From positions 20,704,221-20,768,220 of the forward strand of contig OZ023181.1 in assembly GCA_963995505.1 (NCBI GenBank): a stretch of 64,000 bases of DNA, written 5' to 3'. Under the pieces are notes generated by a model. The model did not search any database and was not told the origin of the DNA. It was given only the letters and a program-made list of their open reading frames with translations. The stretch's first letter is position 1, and every line of letters starts with the position of its first letter. Positions 12,041 to 24,338 of this stretch are shown here, in pieces. This stretch comes from Hypericum androsaemum. Lineage: Eukaryota; Streptophyta; Magnoliopsida; Malpighiales; Hypericaceae. The translations under genes and the position numbers were made by a program.

Positions 12041-12316
12041 CTACTTCCATTGAACTTTTTTGACTCCGACCTGGATCCTCTTCCACAACCCAGCTGGTGG
12101 CTCCTCATCATCCGCCAAGCATAAGCGAATCTTCGCTACCGCCTTGGTCTCCAACTCCTCCCACTCTTGCTCCTCCATCTTCTCTGACTTCTTTTTCGAG
12201 AGCGCGATGACCATCCCTTGTTGCACGAGGAGATCCTTGACACGCCTTTGCCATAACCCGAAATTCGATGAACTATCAAACTTCACAAGAGCAAACTTTG
12301 CGTCGTGATCCGACAT
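12041..12316 (-). pseudogene. Copia gag N-terminal fragment
   Basis: The ATG at 12316 lies 13 bp from the primer-binding site. The start of the frame carries the copia gag signature (FGLWQRRVKDLLVQQG, then KIRLCLADD), about 90 codons in all, before the frame is lost. Around 11608-11850 another frame resembles a GAG-pre-integrase segment (SGHMRLVRMREQRLGMDG). Integrase, reverse transcriptase and RNase H are absent, so movement would need a related autonomous element. Confidence 0.75.
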
Positions 12317-12342
12317 CCTCCAACCTTAGCTCTGATACCACT

Positions 12343-12627
12343 TGTTATGAATTCAGCAACTTAGAGAACAATACATGCAAATAACACGGACACAAGAGAT
12401 AACGTGGTTCGGCCTAATGCCTACGTCCACGGAGAGAAAGGAGAACTTTTATTGATGAGTTTCCGAGCCACAAAGCCATACAAAAAATCTAGGGTAACAT
12501 GTCTTTATATAGAGACAAACCCTTGGTGTACAAGTAACCTATCTAGGTCAGATTAGGAGTCCAAAACCTAGTCAGAATAGGAATAGGAACAGAAAATAAG
12601 TCTTTCCTATTTCTCGCCATCCCAACA
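12343..12627 (-). repeat. 5' LTR of the TR-GAG-like element
   Basis: A 285-bp direct repeat partner of 10678-10962, next to the initiator-Met primer site. Confidence 0.88.
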
Positions 12628-12924
12628 CGATAAAATTTAATTTGTCATTCGTAAATTGGTCATGTTTATCACGAACATAAATTATTCGTCCTAATTGATA
12701 TATAGATATCATGTATTTTTTCAACCAAAAACATAAGAGGTTTGAGATGGTAAGATACTGAACTGAAAAACTTAGAAGTTGGACTCTGCTTATATATCAG
12801 CAACAGGAGAAAAATAAACAACCACATGTAGAAAATTTATATCTTGATCAACTACATATTAGTTCATATCCTGCACCAAATCTGTGGGTTACATGTAAGT
12901 GTCAATCTATAGAGCGCATCAGTT

Positions 12925-14225
12925 CTAACTCCGCCCCATTTGGAGTAGCAAATCATAGTTACCATTGGCATTCAAGTCAAAGTGTTGTATGGAAACTCCT
13001 GCTACTTTCGGCTTGACATCTTCATCCTCGTCAATCTCCGCCCCCCTGCGACCGTAGAAACCCGCAATGTGACGTGCATCTCTTGTATCCATAGTGTCTT
13101 GTTTCCTCTCTCGAGCGTTCATGTTCTGCATCAGGCTGGATATAGCCAAGTTGAAGTCCGTTAGACGCGCCCTCGTCGCATCCATATCAACTTTGTCATT
13201 CGTAAAGAGGTGCGCGTTCTTCTGTGCTTTCTCCAGCATTGCTTGCAAGTACTTCCCTTGAGATTCTATTCTCATCTGGAGCTTGTTCTGTACCTGTTTC
13301 GTAAGGATCAGAACCAACAACGTCGATCAAGAGTCGAAGGACGAACAGAGATATCCAGTCCGATAGAGGAGAACTTGAAACTAACAGAAGCTGGTAATCA
13401 CCTTAAGCTGTTCCTGCATTTTTTGCTGCACTTCTGCTGCCTGATCATCACCTATAGGGGAGACATTACTCGGCAACGAAGAATAACTCCGGATTTGTGA
13501 ATTCGAGCTACCTGAAACGGTGGAGGGGCACAATTAAATGAACCAAAACCAAAAGTACCATGAACAACAACCATATTTTGCAGCAAGTTTAGGCAGAAAA
13601 TGGACTAACAGCTGTTCTCTTTGCTCTGCTCGGCATTGTTTTGCTTGCGAGCGTGCTGCCCGAGTCTGTATTTCTGCAGCAAATCTCAGGTTCGCCATAA
13701 ACATAATTGGAGCTAGAGACATGAACTCGAACTTTGAGGTAAATGACGAGATCGAATCCGGATGCAACACGACTGGCATTGTGTTTACCTGCAAGTGGCT
13801 CTTGAGGTGGTACAATGTTAATCCTTTTAGCCCCATTAGCCTCAAGACCGATTTCGGAGTTGCTTCTGTAAACAAAGGCATTTCCCATATCAGATTACCA
13901 TTTGAGTTTCTGGTGGATCAACAACGGGCACGAGATCGACCAACTACAATAAGTTGGGGGCTGATCATGATCGACCACTAATCTTTCCGATCATCAAATG
14001 AACTACGAAAGACAAATACATTGGAATCTTAAGTTAGAGAGAGAGAGAGATCATACTATCAGGGCCACCAAGCTTGGAGACAGCATCAACGAAGCTTTCA
14101 TGGAGGTCAGCTGTCCATCTCAGCCTCGGCTTCGGGTCCCTCGTCATCACCACGCCATTCTCGTACTGATAATTCCCTCCTCCTCCTCCTCCCATCATTC
14201 CTTCACCAAATGATGATCCCTCCAT
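12925..14225 (-). CDS. MYB-CC (GARP) transcription factor, PHL11-like
   Basis: Nuclear DNA-binding protein of the MYB-CC group, which includes PHR1-like regulators of phosphate response. Five exons (14225-14057, 13865-13789, 13673-13610, 13511-13402, 13293-12925) give 262 residues. The single MYB/GARP repeat lies at about 29-85 (KPRLRWTADLH, then GLTLYHLKSHLQKYR), split by two introns as is typical. The MYB-CC coiled coil follows at about 123-165 (EQLKVQNKLQMRIESQGKYL). The C-terminal HFDLN and YDLL motifs resemble Arabidopsis PHL11 rather than PHR1 itself. The start is the first ATG in frame; it opens with a glycine run (residues 12-17). The protein is short and has no added domain. The target gene set is not predictable from the sequence. 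Confidence 0.88.
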
Positions 14226-15941
14226 TGCACATAAACCTTTTTGATTGGTCTTTTTCCAACCCAACTGGGACCCTTCTCAGTCCCTTCCACTTTCTTGGTT
14301 ATATCTTTTGGAGGAAGAATGGAAGACAAGATGGGAGACAAGGTTACGTGAATTCTGTAGGAAAGTTAATTACAAAGTGAGTGTTGTTGGTTAGGAGTGA
14401 GGATCGAATGGGAAATGGAGCAGAGGAGATGTTGTTAATTTTTTTTTCCTACTTATTATATTGACCGATTTACGTTTAAAACGGATACTATCATAAAAAT
14501 AACAAAAATATTTATTAAAATTATCATTTCAAAATTTAAACTTGATATTAGAAGTTGGGAGTTTGGTATACAATTGATTCTTTATTTTTTGGAAAACGGT
14601 ATACAATTGATTGGTGCTAACTGATTTACTTTGTTTCCTGCCTTCTTTTCCTACTCATCATCTTATTTGTTTTCATCTTCCAGAAAAACAACATGGATAT
14701 GGATAAATTAAAGACACGACCGCGACACTTTCGATCCATTCCCCGTTAAAATCCTATAATACAAATGGGTGCATCTGTCATGCCTTAAACACAACGATCA
14801 CGACAAACAAGGTTGCATCCTCTTTTAGTTTTTTCCAGTTATATTTTAATTTTTGAAAATTTAAATTTGGAGAATGTTAATGTTTGTGAATTCCATGGAA
14901 CATAAATTTGATTTGTATAAGAATAATGTTAAAAATCAAGTCTATCGCTCTAAAATTATGTTAAAATCTCCACCCGGGGACAAAAGGGAGAATGCAGAGG
15001 AAACATCGGCGAAGATTATTAGGGCAGGTACGACCAGTCCAATTAAATTTTTAACAAGGAGCCGACCAAATCCATTGTACATTCGCCGCTCATAGCTACC
15101 GCTGGATCTATTGACTTTCAACGGTCTCCACCATCCAACGGCTTGAAATCGTGGTTACATTTAAATCCATTGCACATGACACGTAGGAGCCAGCTTGGAA
15201 TATTCCTCCGAAAGCGAGAGGAACAGAATAGACGGTGGGGGCACATGGTGGGTCCACCTGCCCCACATGATTGTTAAACTCGGGAGTGAGCTGGGTGTGG
15301 AGCCCACCTGTAATAGGAAGCGACACGGTTCTTTCGAAGTATTCGGTAGACGGAAGTGACACGATATATTGTAATTTTGCGTAGTTAAAGCATATTTTTT
15401 TGTAAGCATATTGAGTGGTATGGTTAGGAATATTGAAAAAATTATAAATTTTTAAGAGAGGAAAAAATAGTAAATTTTGTAGGGTTTAATATATTTATTA
15501 AATATGAAATTTTAATTACACTACGATCAGAGTAAATTTTTACCTTGATTTCTGATAATTGTCCATCTTGCATTCTCCTTAATTTTATTTTCAAACACTA
15601 AATCATTTGATCGCATGGGCCTATTTGGTTCGGCTACCAACTCCAAAATGGCCCATGAACCAACTTCGAATAGGTCCAATTTTTCTTCGTTCAGAAGAAA
15701 GTGTTCTTTGTCAAATTCGATCTTATTGTATTTGTTTTTTACTGAACTCGAAATCCCTGATTTTTATATAAGTATTTGGTGGTTATTTTCGAAGTTCAAC
15801 ATTATTGCAAGCTGTGATATATGTGAAATTAACTTAATGGGCCAAACAAACTTAAGGCCCGATACAGAAACATCTAAAGGCCCTACTAATGATCCATAAT
15901 AAGCCCAAAACTAAACATGCCTTCTAAGAATAAAACTATTT
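14226..15941. other. Intergenic region upstream of the MYB-CC gene
   Basis: AT-rich DNA without a supported exon. It should contain the MYB-CC promoter near its left end. I see no bounded repeat. Confidence 0.5.
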
Positions 15942-16359
15942 AAGTACTCTGTATTATTGGAAATAAATATCTAAGGTTTTTGAGTTTTAAAAACACATAA
16001 ATAACCCTCAATTATTCAAAACTCAAAAAACAACATACAAAAAAGCCACTTGTGCCCTTCCTTACTCACTTCTAATTTCCGGAAGCAAATCCCCACATTT
16101 TCCCCCATACCAAACAGAACAAACTACTACTCTTAAAACAAAAACAAAAAAGAACAAACTATTGAACGAGAAGAAACAGAATCTAACATCTAAATACTTG
16201 TGGAAAAGATGAGGCCTCTTCTGAGGTTGATAAACTGGACAATGACTCTTGACATTAGGGAAGGGTTCAACTTGCCCTACCAGGTACAAGGTCCAAGTAA
16301 GTAAGTAAGACGGCCAAGACACAGAATCAGAGAAGTACCAAACAAAAAGACAAAAACCA

Positions 16360-16580
16360 TTTCTAACAACTACTAGCAACCATTGAAACAAAGGGAAAGG
16401 GAAAAGACTCAAAGCACGGTAGCAGAGAAAATCAAAAAAAAAAAGTGTCATCTTTAACCCCTACTAGCAACTGGGCAACCATTGAAGCAAGGAAAATAAA
16501 AAAGACTCCAAACATTGAAAACCAAGCAAAAAAAATATAAAATACAATCTTTCACTACTACTAGCAACTGAGCCTCGCTC
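16360..16580. repeat. Imperfect tandem duplication, about 100-bp unit
   Basis: Three spaced copies of CTACTAGCAAC (near 16370, 16462 and 16558) are each followed by similar A-rich sequence, including CAACCATTGAA in two copies and AAAGACTC in two. This looks like local duplication of the 3' flank of the captured fragment. Confidence 0.45.
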
Positions 16581-16637
16581 CTCCTCCTCATCTTCCATTT
16601 CTTTTGCTGCTTCTTCCCTCCCATTGGCATTCCCCAT
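16558..16637 (-). pseudogene. Fragment resembling the first exon of a SnRK1 beta subunit (AKIN beta)
   Basis: The first in-frame ATG, at 16637, starts MGNANGREEAAKEMEDEEEE, ending GSVASSS. An MGN(V/A)N(G/A)REE start is typical of plant SnRK1 beta subunits, where Gly2 is N-myristoylated. Nothing downstream on this strand resembles the glycogen-binding or C-terminal domain of a beta subunit, and the frame soon becomes unrelated and hydrophobic. The fragment lies inside an inverted-repeat element, which suggests capture. Similarity rests on a short stretch recognised by eye. Confidence 0.4.
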
Positions 16638-17939
16638 TCTGCCCTCAAGATCTCTCTCTAACACCGGAATTTGATTTGGAATTAAGTCGATCCTAAAGGC
16701 ACTGTTAGCAAATTAAAAGAATTGATTACAAGAAAAAAAACGAGATTAGTATTGGGGAAAATGGCGGGGGAAGGAGAGAACATGGAGGAAGGGGAGAAAG
16801 GGGTGAGGAAAGAATGGAATATAATTGACTTTTTAGTATATTATTTTTTGTGTTTTGAATAATTCAGGTTCTGTATTTTTTTAAACTCAATGTATTAATT
16901 ATCTATTTCTAATAATACAGGATAACTAAGTATCTTTATCTCATTATAAAATTCATGATTAATATAAATCTGTATCACAAAATATAATAGCTAGTCGCTC
17001 TCCTGGTTTTTTTGAAGTTTGACATTCCATCACTTTAATGATGTATAGCGGATTCTTTAGCTAGCTTCTGTGAGCCTGAACTCCTTTTCTCAAACCTGGC
17101 AATGTTTGCTCCAACAAATTTTGAATTCTTCATAGCTTTTTTTTCTAATTATTAGATTTGTTTCTCTAAATTAACAGATTAAATTAATCGGCTTCGCTTC
17201 CTAAATTAATCCGCAATTTATTGTCTTGGACGTTCCTCCTCAAAGAAAGAATGATTTCCGATCTGCGTCGTCAATGCTGGTACTAGCAGTGCATACGACA
17301 TCATGCACTAAATCAAAATGTATCTGGACTCCAAAAAGAGCAACTAACGACAGTCGGTAGACGTGATTAAAAAAAATCGAATTATTTAAAATAAAGTGTC
17401 TAATTGAATACTTGTAATCGAACAAACAATACTGCTATTGCAGATCAATTATAACAGAAATTGATATTATTTGATTCTTAAATTATTTATCGGTTGTCGC
17501 TGTCCATAAATACTAGAGAGATAAAACTTGGTAGACAGGTGTAGTGTGGCGGTGGAAATCACGTGGCCTGGGTCGATAGGCTGCAGGGGGACTTACTAAA
17601 TAAGGAAGGTTCTACTAGCTAGCTTAGTGGCCATCGGATATTTTTTCCAAAAGCTGACCGCTCGACCTCGGTGAACGAACCATATCATTTATCTGCTTTT
17701 CGTACCGGCAAACAAGAAAATGACCCCAAAAAGCAACTTTAATAGCAAATATGCATGATAGCATCGCATCACGTTCCAGGAGGGAGATACGACAAGGCAT
17801 CCTCCGATGGTCTCATCCATGGAACATCACTTTTCATATTATCACTAGTTATATATGTAAAAAAATCTACTTAATTATTAAAAGAATCAAGAAATTAAAG
17901 TGATAACTTTCCAAAATATAAAGGAGTATTTGACATGAC

Positions 17940-19170
17940 ATAATAAGTTTATGGGGCAAAAGGTAAATTTTCACTAACCCTGGCCGTTTTAGGGTATCTT
18001 GGGGCTGATTATGGTTTTTGGACTTAAAAACCATGTTAAATAGACTCGTACGGCCACCCTTTCTGTCACCAAAGTAATACCCACGAATTTCCTCTCACTG
18101 TGAAGGTAAGGAGCAAAATCAGACTCGGGAGGAGGTGTCAGGAGAGGACGAGAGCATCCGGGAATCACTGTACGAGGAGGGTAAGTTATTAACACGATTT
18201 CCTTCGTAAAATCTGAGTGATTTCCATCATAAGTCATGAACGTTGTCTCTCAAAAAGGTGAAAAAGTCGAATCTGTGAGGGAGACCCGTCGGATCGAGGA
18301 TTTAGGCTTGTGAAGGTTTGAGGAGTTAGGGACAACGTCAAGCAAGTGGAATTCTGTTAAGTCTGAAACACCCGTATGACGCGAGTTTGGATACTGAATT
18401 GAATTGAATTTCGTATTGTTCCTGATCTGTGTTGTGTTCTGATTTTCGAAGTTTTCTGATTTTGTATTGTTATGGATCCGTATTGCTTTTGTCCGAGCTC
18501 TAGTTATGATACGTTCGATGTGCATATGGTATGTTCTGTTCTGAGTGGCTAGATTATTTTCACACCTTTCTGGGCCATATAGTTTATACGCATCGTGACA
18601 AAGGGGCTACCGGGTAACCCTAGGTGCGTGTGATCAAATGGATAGGGAGTGTGAAAATTATCTGGGCTCGTGGGGATACCCTTCTGTCATATGGGCCCGC
18701 GATGCGGGAACGAAATGGTACTTTCTGGGCTCCACGAGAATCCCGTCACGATATGTTAGGCTCTGGAGTCTTTGTATGTTAGTCAGTTAGGGGATCTTTT
18801 CTGCTTCGTAAAGTCATTCAGTGTACTTATGTTCGTATATTTAACCTCGTTGTGAAATATGTTTATTTCCATTCTGTTTCACTTACTGAGTTAGTCAACT
18901 CACATTAGTCGTATGTGTTTCAGATGTTTCAGCTGAGGTTCGAGATTGGGACTAGAGGTTCAGCTTGCATGCATCGTCACTGTTTTCTGTAGGATAATAA
19001 TGGTGGTTGATTTTCCGATTGCGAGTATTTAGATTTAATGACAATTGTTTGTTTTCCAATTAATGAGTATTTCGGATGTTGGATTTTAATTCTTAATAAA
19101 GTTTGATGCCAATCGGGTATTTAAAACCTCGGGCATTGTCACTTCTATTTTCTGATCGTGACAATTATTG
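17940..19170 (+). repeat. Possible Ty3/Gypsy LTR remnant
   Basis: Composition changes to a higher GC content than the surroundings. The stretch near 18885-18905 (CACTTACTGAGTTAGTCAAC) resembles the motif common in chromovirus-type LTRs, and a polyadenylation-like AATAAA follows at about 19096. No coding domain, primer site or second LTR is seen and the termini are not defined, so this is a weak call: solo LTR, other repeat, or unrecognised untranslated sequence. Confidence 0.28.
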
Positions 19171-20154
19171 TCTTAACAAATTGAATTGAATACATAAATC
19201 CTAATATGTGGTATGAGATCAAGTTGATCTTGTGCTCGTTGTTACTATTATCTTACAATTTTGGATTGAATATAAATATTATAAAGTAAACATTTCTTTT
19301 CCGTACGCATCAGAACATACTAGGATATGGAGTATCCTTTTCTTTCTTTTTTTTCCTGTGCTTTTAATGAATCTATAATTATCCCGCATAAATTTTATTT
19401 AAAAAAATTATCGCACAGTCTCGAGTCGTTTAATAATTCTGGTATTCATAATCAATCAATATCAAATCCTATTTAAGAATAAATTTGTAAATTTTAAATA
19501 TAATATATTTGTTAATTTAACTCTCTTGAATTTGGAACAAAACTCTAGTAGGTCAAGTGGAATCGTCTTTTATGAAATTATGTTTATTGGTGATCGAAAC
19601 TAATCGCTCAACAAATAAATAATTAAGTTCTCTCTCATCAATATACAACTCATTCCAACCTAATCCAACCCAATTTTTTTACCATTTTTATTGGTAATAT
19701 CATCCAATCCGCTCACCAAATAAATAATTAATTTCTCACATTTCACATATTATCTATAATCAATTTATATTTGCATATATGCGTCCATAATTATAACAAG
19801 AAAAAAATTACAATAAAATAATAAAATAATATTATAGAAGTTGAAATACAAAATTAGAAAAGAAATAAATCAAGCCACAAATGGATGCGTGAAATGATAA
19901 TTAAAAATATGTCAGTATTGGACTTTATTTATAGTTGAAATATACTAATTTTTTAATTTTTTGTTAAAAGATAATTTTAATTTTTATAACCACACAAATA
20001 TATCACTAGTATTTATTTCAACGAAGAATATTATACCATATGTCATTAGAATTATATTAAATTTAAAAAAAGGAAAGCCAATCGGCCTAAAATACCCCAT
20101 TTTTCGTTTTTTTAATTTGTTGTTTGTCTTGTAGGTGATCGATAGGGCATGATC

Positions 20155-20340
20155 AGCGCTAAGACCATTTTCCGTACGCATAAGGGGTTCAGATTCAGTA
20201 GGGACAAGAGTTATCCCTACTGAAATCGATAAAGTCATTATATTTATAGACATGATTTTTAATCACTCTCAGATTTGTAGACACAATTTTTAATAAAATC
20301 TGATGGTCTAAACAAAATTCCCTCAGTGGGACGACTTTTA
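20155..20340. repeat. Short copy of the repeat family in CMT2 intron 1
   Basis: ATTCAGTAGGGAC (20193-20205) is followed nine bases later by its partial inverse CCCTACTGAAAT, then by an AATCTGATGGTC stretch. The element at 37311-38505 shares the same blocks in the same order. Confidence 0.45.
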
Positions 20341-21508
20341 TGTTATTCATATTCAATCCAAAATCTAATATGAGTGATCGTCTTGGGTTGATTTCCCGTC
20401 TTTTGACTTTTTTCCACTTTTCGGACGTGGCGTATGTTGGGTGTCGTCTGCTGGGGTGTTACGTGGCACTCCCTCCATGGTGAATCGATGAATGTGTAAA
20501 ATTTTGGTCATGGCCTAAATATAAGTTAAGAGTTCGATTAACTTATATTTTTCAAAAGTATTAACGTATTTATGTTTAGGTCAAAATCAGTTAGAATCTC
20601 GGAACTAAGATGTCACGAGAGAGTAATGCTAGTAACACATCGATTCATTTTGATGATATGTTAAAATTTTTATATTTAAATTAAAATAAATTACGATAAT
20701 GAATTGATATTAGAATTAGAAATATGATAAGCGTAACAAACTCACATAATTTTTAAAGCATATATATTTTAGTAAAAAAGTCACAAAAATAACAACTACA
20801 ATTGACTACTCAGATTCATCATTTTCAAAATATACAGTAAGTCCTACATTTTTTTTCGTGAACTTCATTAAACTTTTACTGATACATGCCGTAAATTAAC
20901 TCGTAAATATGTGGGTGGACCGTCGACTCATATTCTTTTGCTAGATTCCACAATAAATATCTGATCACGCGGATCATAAAAAAAGAAGGCGCAACTTCGG
21001 ACAGTTGCCCCTCCCTTTCCGACTTGTCTATTATATTCGTTTGCAACGAATTTAAGGTATCAACCAATAGCACATAACCCAAGATTGAAAGCGTAATTCT
21101 GTTGCTTGATAATTAATTCGAAATTGTGAATAAATTATAAGTGTGTATGTATTCATGTTAAATTTCATTCGACTCCCGCCGTAATGCACTAAAATATGTT
21201 ACCATTTGTTATGTCATAACTGTCGTAATTTTTTTTTGTTATTTTTTCCATTGTAATTGCTGGAGTATATGTATCCGCATGATTTTTGGGACTTGCGAGT
21301 CACGCTAATTCACGTTTTAAAGTTTTTATGAAAGCTTGCAACTATGATATCTGTTTCTGTTTTTTTGATGAATAAAATTTGGTTTCTATTTTTTAAAGTA
21401 GTGCAAAATCTTATTTTTTGAGATGATGTATATTTTGATTCCGATACTTTTATTTCTAATCCTATTAAATTTCTGAAAAGAACAAGTCCACGTTGTAAAA
21501 AATATCAT

Positions 21509-23234
21509 GGGCAAATTGCCCTGAGTCTCTTGGAATTTGTTTAAATCAGTATTTTAGCTATTCATATTTCGAAATAGAAAATTTGGTCCCCTACTTTACT
21601 TTTATTAAACTATAAAGCTCTTCAATATCATCGATCAATAAAAAAAAATTATGACCTTTATACCTTTCAAAGAAAAAAAAATAAAACAAAAAAGACCATC
21701 TTCATTCTTTTCCCTTCGTCCTCTTCCCGGGAATCAAAACCTTTCAATTAAAAATAAAAATTAACAAAACAGTCAAATCCTCATCTCCGTCCCCGAATCT
21801 TCTTCAAGAACTTATCAAGAACTTTAACCCACCAAGAACTAAAGTGACCCATATTTGGCGACACAGTGATGGTTGCATATGAGAGCAATTGCACTGATCG
21901 GGCAAATTACAATTAAAGAATTTAGATTGCAATAAATTATACTAGAGTTTTTTTTAGGAAACAAATTATACTAGAGTTATTATTCTTAAAAGAACAACAA
22001 AACCTAATGCACTAACGACGGTTAGGGTTAGTTGTTGGAAAATCTGGGTTGGAAGATGAAAGAACAAGTTGGTGTTGCTGTGATTTCAAAGATCTTGTAA
22101 AGATTATTTTAAACAAATAGTTCGACTTTTCGGATAAATCTGCGAGTACAACGGGTCTATGAACTTTTGTCGTGATGATACAATGAAGCCTCTACACCGT
22201 CGTCGAGTTCAAGGATTGCATTACCTTGACCCGACCAAGAACGCACTATGAGAAAATATGATGATGCTTGGTGAGGAAAGTGAGTAGGATTGCTTAGGAG
22301 TTGGATTGCTTAGAAGTTGGATTAAAAATAATAGAAGATAAAACTCGCTATTTATAGAAGTTTGGCACCAGAATTTATGTCTTTTCATCACCAAAAGACT
22401 CCCTAAAATGTTCATCAATAGTGGCTGGTGGATTGGGCATTTCTCTTGAGTTTAAACTCAAGGGACACGAAGTTTGAATCTGTCTGGGTCGACTTGACTG
22501 GCGGCCGCAAGTCACGAGAAACAGCTCTCGGTAATTAATTTCTGGCGGTCGCCAGTTAACTTGCGATCGCAAGTCATTTGCTCCAAAAGCTCTCGGACCA
22601 AAATTATTGATAGTTGTCAATGAACTAGTGGTCACTAGCTCTTACGAACTCAAACAACGTGCATCGTATGTCAAAGTTGTTAAAAATATCCAACATTTTT
22701 TTAGGGGTAAAAAAAAAATCCAACATTAGTTTTCTTTAAAAAAAATTGAAGTGGAGATATGTACTTGTGTAGCTGCTTGCTGTTAATGGGGCCGCACATT
22801 TGGTTAAAATTAGCCGACCAGATTTGTTTGTTTTTGAGCGCAGTGTGTTGGCATTGATTTTGGGGGAGAGGGTTTGATCCGTGGGATGTTGAATTTCGGT
22901 AGGCAATGGTTTGTTCCTCGAATCAGAACCGCAGCATGGGGGTTGAGTGTTTTTATAGATTAATTGCAGTTCTTTATTTTGTTGATTTGTTTTTGAATAA
23001 TTAATTTTGATACCCAGGGGAAGAAGAAGGAGGATGGCGCAAGGAAGAAGATGACATTTATTTTATTTCTTAATTTTTGGAGAGTATAAAGATCATAAAA
23101 ATATTAAGTTGAGTGATGATATCAACGAGAAAGAAATCTTAGAATTTAATAACTGCAAATTATGAGGCCAAATTTTTGATTAGGAATTAAAACAGTATTT
23201 AAACAAATCCTACAGGGCCCAAGACAGTTTGCCC
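21509..23234. mobile_element. Inverted-repeat element, 1.7 kb
   Basis: The left end starts GGGCAAATTGCCCTG and the right end, reversed, starts GGGCAAACTGTCTTG. About 90 bp of similarity follows, including a shared GGA(A/T)TTTGTTTAAAT block. The interior has no transposase. The ends resemble the GGGCAAATTACC termini at 43705-44901, so the two may belong to one superfamily. Confidence 0.5.
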
Positions 23235-24030
23235 AAAAATAATTCCTTGCCGACGTTGCCGTACTTGGATTTCCCTCCTCATGGTTTGCTGTGTATTAGC
23301 TGGACATATACTAGTGATAAAAAAAGGGAACAACCTATAAATTTCAACGAATTTTGGTTCATAGTGCCAAAATTCTGATTAGCCTAAAATAATGTTAATG
23401 AAAATGAACCTCGTATACAATTTATTTATTTCCTAATTTTACTATGATTATTACATCGTGATTTAACAATTAAAATTTGACCGCTTTTAGATTTATGGAA
23501 AACTCAATAAAATTCATTTTCTCTCCCATAAATTTTATTAAATTATTATTAGTTCACACATTGTCAATTCATACATGTATATACATATATTGTGGTTTTA
23601 GTTCAATTAGTCCGTCATTCGAGTGTCGGATATTACAAGTATTATGTCCACTTCTAAGATGCCTCTACACACATCGAAAAGAAGAAGAAAACACTCCAAC
23701 GGAGAAAATTCTGATATTCTACGACAGTACAAGGAATATGAGAAAGGATATACAAATTTATCAAGAAAAAAAAAGTAAACAAATGAACTAGGTATGGATA
23801 GATACTCGGAGTTTTTTTTAAGAGGAGTTGCGCAAAATTTATATTATAATAAACGTTTTACAATATGAAAAATAAAATATAAAAATTACATATGAAATTA
23901 TTGAAACAGAACAAAAAAGCTAATCCGAAAGGTAACAAAAAGGCATGGATGGGGACAAAGGACAGACGAAAGGTTACGAGAATGGATCATCCAAAAAAAA
24001 ATTGCCGAAACAAACAATAGCTAATAACTG
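23235..24030. other. Region upstream of the FT promoter
   Basis: AT-rich, no supported exon and no bounded repeat. It may include distal FT regulatory DNA, but I cannot identify known blocks. Confidence 0.45.
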
Positions 24031-24036
24031 CAGGAT

Positions 24037-24042
24037 CACGTG
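24037..24042. promoter_or_regulatory. G-box upstream of the FT-like gene
   Basis: A CACGTG palindrome in the context ATCACGTGAT, 52 bp before the TATA box. G-boxes are bHLH/bZIP sites; a role here is inferred. Confidence 0.4.
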
Positions 24043-24093
24043 ATAGATTATCTGCTGTTGGAAAAAGCTAAAAAGCAAGATACCGCAAGTACA

Positions 24094-24102
24094 CTATATA
24101 AG
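24094..24102 (+). promoter_or_regulatory. TATA box of the FT-like gene
   Basis: CTATATAAG is the only good TATA motif in the proximal region. It predicts a transcription start near 24125-24135 and a leader of about 200 nt before the ATG at 24339. Confidence 0.6.
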
Positions 24103-24338
24103 CCACTGGCTCTTAGCTCGAGAGTACTGGGTATCCTCCATAGGTCAGGCTTAGGTTTAAGAACAGTAGAAGAAGTTCTTAGCTACTCGATCAATTTTAA
24201 TTGTCCATCTTTGTAATTTAGCTAATTCTTTATATTTAGAAAATTAAGTCAAGAGTGCAAGTCGTCATTTGGTTATCTTTTTAAAAAAATTCGAATAATT
24301 GTTACTAATTAGATCAACGTACGCAAAAGTTGCGGGAA

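Larger units (their letters stand above)
10678..12627 (-). mobile_element. Non-autonomous copia element with gag only (TR-GAG-like), 1.95 kb
   Basis: Two 285-bp direct LTRs (10678-10962 and 12343-12627), both starting TGTTATG and ending CAACA, enclose about 1.4 kb. A primer-binding site (TGGTATCAGAGC on the minus strand, 12329-12340) adjoins the right LTR and a polypurine-like tract (AAGGTGGAGAT) adjoins the left one, so the element reads right to left. Flanking pentamers CAATA and CGATA match at four of five bases, consistent with an aged target duplication. The LTRs differ at roughly ten positions by eye, so the insertion is not recent. A second copy of its internal region occurs at 63680-64000. 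Confidence 0.9.
15942..16930. mobile_element. Long inverted-repeat element carrying a gene-like fragment (Pack-MULE-like)
   Basis: The left end (about 15942-16040) and right end (about 16840-16930) are imperfect inverted repeats: CTGTATTATTGGAAATA faces TATTTCTAATAATACAG, and AATTATTCAAAACTC faces GTTTTGAATAATT. The enclosed 800 bp is less AT-rich and contains a coding-like fragment on the minus strand. No transposase is present. Long terminal inverted repeats around a host-like sequence suggest a Pack-MULE, but no target duplication was confirmed. Confidence 0.5.
16931..21508. other. Gene-free AT-rich region
   Basis: No supported exon or RNA gene. It contains the possible Gypsy-type LTR remnant and a short repeat copy described separately. 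The rest shows nothing I can assign. Confidence 0.45.

Noticed and set aside
13538..13981. 147-codon plus-strand frame
   Set aside because: It is the opposite strand of MYB-CC exons 2 and 3; the minus strand has conserved domains and splice sites.
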